A stretch of DNA of 64,000 nucleotides, taken from Flavobacterium paronense (GTDB taxonomy: Bacteria; Bacteroidota; Bacteroidia; Flavobacteriales; Flavobacteriaceae). The notes beneath the pieces are model-generated. The model saw only the letters and a program-made list of their open reading frames with translations, was not told the origin of the DNA and made no database searches. Positions 60,493-64,000 of this stretch are shown in pieces (position 1 is the stretch's first letter; each line of letters opens with the position of its first letter). The translations under genes and the position numbers were made by a program. The stretch lies in NCBI RefSeq assembly GCF_030409795.1, contig NZ_JAUFQN010000019.1, forward strand, positions 1,364,001 through 1,428,000, written 5' to 3'.

Positions 60493-61965
60493 ATGAAAGC
60501 ACACACCACTAAAATCGTTGGAGAAGGTTTAACCTATGACGATGTACTGCTAATCCCAAATTATTCCGAAGTTTTACCGCGCGAAGTTAATATTCAGTCG
60601 AAGTTTTCGAGAAATATTACTTTGAATGTTCCTGTTGTTTCTGCGGCAATGGATACCGTTACCGAAAGCTCCATGGCTATAGCTATGGCACAAGAAGGTG
60701 GCATTGGCGTGTTACACAAAAACATGACAATTGATCAACAAGCTGCAAAAGTTCGAAAAGTTAAAAGAGCCGAAAGCGGTATGATTATCGATCCCGTTAT
60801 TTTACCATTAACTGCAAAAGTTATAGATGCCAAAAATGCTATGAAAGAATTTGGTATTGGTGGGATCCCAATTGTAGATGATAACAAAGTTCTAAAGGGA
60901 ATTGTAACTAATCGTGATTTACGTTTCGAAAAAAATAATGCTCGTCCTATTGTAGAAGTAATGACAAGCCAAAATTTGATAACAGTTGCAGAAGGAACAT
61001 CTTTAGAACAAGCCGAAGTAGTTTTACAAGGAAACAAAATTGAAAAGTTGCCAGTTGTTGATGCCAATTATAAATTAGTTGGTTTAATAACTTTCAGAGA
61101 TATAACCAAACTTACTCAAAAACCAATAGCCAATAAAGACCATTATGGACGATTAAGAGTTGCCGCTGCCATTGGAGTAACTTCAGATGCTATTGATAGA
61201 GCAACCGCTTTATATAATGCAGGTGTTGATGCCATTATCATTGATACAGCTCATGGACATACGCAAGGTGTTGTTGCTGTTTTAAAAGAAGTAAAGGCTA
61301 AATTTCCAAATCTTGATGTGGTTGTTGGCAACATTGCTACTCCCGAAGCAGCGCTTTATTTAGCTCAAAATGGTGCCGATGCTGTAAAAGTAGGTATTGG
61401 CCCGGGTTCTATTTGCACAACCCGAGTGGTAGCCGGAGTTGGATTTCCTCAATTTTCAGCCGTTTTAGAAGTCGCTGCTGCACTAAGAGGAACCGGCGTT
61501 CCTGTCATTGCCGATGGTGGAATTCGTTATACTGGCGATATCCCCAAAGCGATTGCAGCCGGAGCAGATTCAGTAATGTTAGGTTCTTTATTGGCCGGTA
61601 CAAAAGAAAGCCCTGGAGAAACTATTATTTTTGAAGGCAGAAAGTTCAAGTCCTATCGTGGAATGGGCTCTATAGAAGCAATGGAAGATGGTTCTAAAGA
61701 CCGATACTTTCAAGATGTTGAGGATGATATAAAGAAATTAGTGCCAGAAGGAATTGTTGGTCGAGTACCTTATAAAGGAGAGTTGAACGAAAGCATGCAA
61801 CAATTCATTGGCGGACTTCGTGCTGGAATGGGTTATTGTGGAGCTAAAGATATTCCAACACTACAGGAAACGGGACGCTTTGTTAGGATTACGTCAAGCG
61901 GAATAACCGAAAGTCATCCTCATAATGTTACAATTACTAAAGAAGCTCCTAATTATTCAAGGTAA
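60493..61965 (+). CDS. guaB: inosine-5'-monophosphate dehydrogenase
   Basis: This 490-aa enzyme oxidises IMP to XMP, the committed step to guanine nucleotides. Seen: GEGLTYDDVLLIPNYSEVLP at the N-terminus, two CBS domains (about 95-215; GIGGIPIVDDNKVLKGIVTN and KLPVVDANYKLVGLITFRDI), the catalytic loop GPGSICTTRVVAGVG with the Cys near residue 308, and the active-site flap with GMGSIEAMEDGS. Length is standard. It has its own -7 element and a strong terminator (61990-62016), so it is monocistronic. Confidence 0.98.
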   Translation: MKAHTTKIVGEGLTYDDVLLIPNYSEVLPREVNIQSKFSRNITLNVPVVSAAMDTVTESSMAIAMAQEGGIGVLHKNMTIDQQAAKVRKVKRAESGMIIDPVILPLTAKVIDAKNAMKEFGIGGIPIVDDNKVLKGIVTNRDLRFEKNNARPIVEVMTSQNLITVAEGTSLEQAEVVLQGNKIEKLPVVDANYKLVGLITFRDITKLTQKPIANKDHYGRLRVAAAIGVTSDAIDRATALYNAGVDAIIIDTAHGHTQGVVAVLKEVKAKFPNLDVVVGNIATPEAALYLAQNGADAVKVGIGPGSICTTRVVAGVGFPQFSAVLEVAAALRGTGVPVIADGGIRYTGDIPKAIAAGADSVMLGSLLAGTKESPGETIIFEGRKFKSYRGMGSIEAMEDGSKDRYFQDVEDDIKKLVPEGIVGRVPYKGELNESMQQFIGGLRAGMGYCGAKDIPTLQETGRFVRITSSGITESHPHNVTITKEAPNYSR

Positions 61966-61989
61966 ATTAAGGGATAAGAGATAAGGTAA

Positions 61990-62020
61990 AAGGCATAAGA
62001 TAACTTCTTATGCCTTTTTT
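61990..62020 (+). terminator. rho-independent terminator of guaB
   Basis: AAGGCATAAGA (61990-62000) pairs perfectly with TCTTATGCCTT (62006-62016) around the loop TAACT, followed by an uninterrupted T-run. It lies 25 bases past the guaB stop. The rest of the 278-base gap to 62243 is A+T-rich and shows nothing else I can support. Confidence 0.9.
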
Positions 62021-62243
62021 TTTATTAAAATTAATTGAGGGCATTCTGAAAAACAGTTTTAACAATAAAATAAATGCAGATACGAATTATCAAATTCTAA
62101 ATTTATGCATATTTATTAGTTATACCCTTATTTTTTTTAGGGTATAAATTAATATATTCGTAAAAATGACGCTCTAAGTGCATTTTTTACATGGGTTATA
62201 ACTCATTTTATATATTTTTAACAAAATTTTAAATATTAAACAT

Positions 62244-63569
62244 ATGAGAAAAATTATTTTAAGTGTGATTCTAATCACGATTTTAGTGTTATCTGTTTTT
62301 TCAATTTATTTATTTCCAGAAAGTGCAACTTTAGGAGCACATGTTATCCCTCTAAAATTAGATACTGGAGACACAGCTTGGATGCTATGCGCAACAGGAC
62401 TTGTATTGCTAATGACACCAGGACTTGGTTTCTTTTATGGAGGAATGGTTGGTAAGAAAAATGTAATTAGCACAGTTCTACAAAGCTTCATAGCTATGGT
62501 AGTTGTAACTGTACTTTGGGTTGTAGTTGGATTTGGAATGTGCTTTGGACCGTCAATAGGAGGTTTTATTGGAGATCCTTCCCATAACTTGTTTTTTCAG
62601 GGAGTAAGTGCTAATACAGCATGGGACTTAGCCCCAACGATTCCATTTATATTGTTTGCTTTGTTTCAAGCAAAATTTGCTATCATTACACCTGCGTTAA
62701 TAACAGGGGCTTTTGCAGAACGCGTACGTTTCTGGGCTTATATGTTATTTATGGTTTTATTCATACTATTCGTTTATGCTCCATTATGCCATATGACTTG
62801 GCATCCTGATGGAATCTTTTTTGGATGGGGAGTATTAGATTTTGCTGGTGGAACAGTCGTGCACATGAGTGCTGGTTGGGCTGCTCTTGCAGGGGCTATA
62901 TTTTTAGGAAAAAGAAAAGTGCAAAAAGCAAATCCTGCTCGTATAACTTATGTATTATTAGGAACTGGCTTATTGTGGTTCGGTTGGTTTGGTTTCAATG
63001 CAGGTTCTGCTGTTGGTTCTGGTAGTCTTGCCGCTCAAGCTTTAGGAACGACAACTGTTGCGGCTGCCGCTGCTGCAATGGGTTGGGTTTTCTTAGATAA
63101 AATTCTTGGACACAAACTTTCTGCTATGGGAGCTTGTATAGGTGCAGTTGTTGGATTGGTTGCTATTACTCCTGCTGCAGGTTTTGTATCAATTCCTTCT
63201 GCTCTTGCCATTGGTTTTATAGCTAGTATTGTAAGTAACTTTGTGGTTAGCAAATTTCCAAAAGGTAAAATCGACGATGCTCTAGATGTATTTGCTTGTC
63301 ACGGTGTTGGCGGTATGGTTGGTATGCTTTTAACTGGTGTATTTGCCTCAAAATCTGTTAATGCAATTGTTGGTGACAATCAAGGTTTAATATATGGTGA
63401 TACTACTTTGTTTTTTACACAATTGAAAGCTTTAGTATTAGTATCAATATTTGCTTTTTCGGTTTCCTATGCCTTATTTTTCATTGTAAATAAAATAACT
63501 CCACTACGTGTGAGCGAAGAGAAAGAAGAATTAGGATTAGACATTTCACAACACGGTGAATTCCTATAA
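62244..63569 (+). CDS. amt: Amt/Mep/Rh-type ammonium transporter
   Basis: This 441-aa inner-membrane channel conducts ammonium. Ten to eleven helices are visible. Seen: an N-terminal helix that may be cleaved or be TM1 (KIILSVILITILVLSVFSIY), DTAWMLCATGLVLLMTPGLG with the vestibule region, GFFYGGMVGKKN, DFAGGTVVHMSAGWAALAGA (the pore His) and DDALDVFACHGVGGMVGML (second pore His). Normal length. There is no glnB/glnK partner immediately downstream. Instead a hairpin (63609-63640) and a porin gene follow, so the pair may take up nitrogen together. Confidence 0.97.
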   Translation: MRKIILSVILITILVLSVFSIYLFPESATLGAHVIPLKLDTGDTAWMLCATGLVLLMTPGLGFFYGGMVGKKNVISTVLQSFIAMVVVTVLWVVVGFGMCFGPSIGGFIGDPSHNLFFQGVSANTAWDLAPTIPFILFALFQAKFAIITPALITGAFAERVRFWAYMLFMVLFILFVYAPLCHMTWHPDGIFFGWGVLDFAGGTVVHMSAGWAALAGAIFLGKRKVQKANPARITYVLLGTGLLWFGWFGFNAGSAVGSGSLAAQALGTTTVAAAAAAMGWVFLDKILGHKLSAMGACIGAVVGLVAITPAAGFVSIPSALAIGFIASIVSNFVVSKFPKGKIDDALDVFACHGVGGMVGMLLTGVFASKSVNAIVGDNQGLIYGDTTLFFTQLKALVLVSIFAFSVSYALFFIVNKITPLRVSEEKEELGLDISQHGEFL

Positions 63570-63608
63570 ATAGCTTATTTAAATCACACTTATTTACTGA
63601 AAATATTT

Positions 63609-63640
63609 TCAACAACATCTGATACATTAGATGTTGTTGA
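63609..63640. promoter_or_regulatory. 12-bp perfect hairpin between amt and the porin gene
   Basis: TCAACAACATCT (63609-63620) pairs perfectly with AGATGTTGTTGA (63629-63640) around an 8-base loop. No T-run follows on either strand, so it is more likely an attenuator, a transcript-processing site or a protein-binding site in the 132-base amt-porin gap than a terminator. Confidence 0.55.
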
Positions 63641-63701
63641 TAGTATTTTCTATTGAACTAACCTTAATAATATCTTTAATAATTAACTAAAAAATAACAC
63701 A

Positions 63702-64000
63702 ATGAAAAAAACAACAACAATTTTTAAAAAGAATATTTTTCAAATAATGGGTATTTCCTTATTAACGATATGTTCTGCAAAAGCTCAAGAAAGCACACCA
63801 ATATTACCTGGAACAGTATTCGCAGGTTCTGCTGATTTTTATTATAAATATGATTTTGCTGAAGTTGATAACAGTTATACCAGCTTTACACATTCTCATG
63901 ATTCCTTCGAGATTGGTATGGCTTCAATTGAAGCTTCTCACAAGTTAGGCAAAGCTTCTGTATTTGTTGATTTAGGTTTTGGATCAAGAGCGAGTGAATT
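63702..64000 (+). CDS. BBP2/OmpL-like beta-barrel porin (3' partial)
   Basis: The first 99 codons of an outer membrane protein; the window ends within it. The signal peptide is about MKKTTTIFKKNIFQIMGISL through CSAKAQ. The mature start reads GSADFYYKYDFAEVDNSYTS, then SHDSFEIGMASIEASHKLGK and VFVDLGFGSRA, matching the BBP2 (OmpL-like, PF07642) porin family. In related genomes such a porin often sits after amt. Transcription from the amt promoter through the hairpin is likely. Substrate (ammonium or other small solute) is inferred from location only. Confidence 0.8.
   Translation, partial: MKKTTTIFKKNIFQIMGISLLTICSAKAQESTPILPGTVFAGSADFYYKYDFAEVDNSYTSFTHSHDSFEIGMASIEASHKLGKASVFVDLGFGSRASE

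Noticed and set aside
62060..62243. Sigma-54 or nitrogen-regulated promoter before amt
   Set aside because: I looked for the TGGC..TGC pattern with proper spacing and found no convincing match; only A+T-rich sequence is visible.
63609..63640. Rho-independent terminator after amt
   Set aside because: The stem is strong but no T-run follows on either strand, so I list it as a regulatory or processing structure instead.

Overview
The window is a chromosomal segment of a low-GC Bacteroidota, almost certainly Flavobacteriaceae and most likely Flavobacterium or a close relative. The evidence: strongly A+T-rich coding sequence; promoters of the Bacteroidota type (-7 element TAnnTTTG upstream of many starts, with few Shine-Dalgarno sites); a type IX secretion (T9SS) type A sorting domain protein; DUF6155, DUF6913, DUF6495 and DUF4835/PorD-type genes; and the block recN - DUF4835 - coaBC - rpoZ - bamD. 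No rRNA, tRNA, insertion sequence, prophage or CRISPR array was seen. The window opens inside one gene and closes inside another. No intergenic stretch exceeds 300 bases.

Region 1 (1-9368) is the most unusual part. Four genes read rightward (esterase with a CBM48-like N-terminus, M17 aminopeptidase, ATP-grasp ligase, unknown 181-aa protein). They meet, end to end, five genes reading leftward (a second ATP-grasp protein with apparently permuted motif order, a class I glutamine amidotransferase, a GCS2/YbdK carboxylate-amine ligase, a third ATP-grasp ligase, a second esterase). Together they look like a pathway that makes and trims a peptide-like or gamma-glutamyl amide metabolite. The product is unknown.

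Region 2 (9538-23417) is mixed: an orphan 130-aa protein, an OmpA/TSP3 porin, an MscS channel with a DUF3817 protein, DUF6155, a stand-alone DEAD/DEAH helicase, a cNMP/CBS/DUF294 protein paired with a DnaQ-like protein that lacks two catalytic residues, a CAP-domain lipoprotein, an aldose-epimerase-like enzyme, a GNAT acetyltransferase, a VF530 protein, an S8 protease lipoprotein, a beta-barrel protein and smpB.

Region 3 (23414-31657) is metabolic and housekeeping: pcm, a Gfo/Idh/MocA oxidoreductase, a 3-hydroxybutyryl-CoA dehydrogenase, DUF1015, a YggS-type PLP protein, a DEDDh exonuclease/GIY-YIG fusion, miaA and an acyl-ACP thioesterase. Its gaps and even its coding ends carry several short-period repeats.

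Region 4 (31778-49701) is mostly leftward: an OmpR-type two-component pair, coaE, a family 2 glycosyltransferase, a T9SS-secreted P-domain protein, fabV, the recN-DUF4835-coaBC-rpoZ-bamD block, dapA with DUF6913, a 5'-nucleotidase split into two genes in inverted domain order, and ligA.

Region 5 (49774-64000) holds DUF6495, the rpsF-rpsR-rplI operon diverging from a LytTR response regulator (three TCG-led repeats spaced exactly 20 bp lie between them), the nadC-brkB-DUF2147-priA operon, pyrD, an orphan outer-membrane protein, an HMG-CoA lyase, guaB, an Amt ammonium transporter and a truncated BBP2-type porin.

The strongest non-genic signals are two related palindromic intergenic elements (31669-31737 and 50291-50397), a long double hairpin after the first esterase (1099-1165), a 4 x 22-bp tandem array (27774-27861), and the 20-bp periodic repeats before the LytTR gene. 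Several start codons are set here by the rule that a -7 element ending in TTTG cannot supply the TTG start codon.
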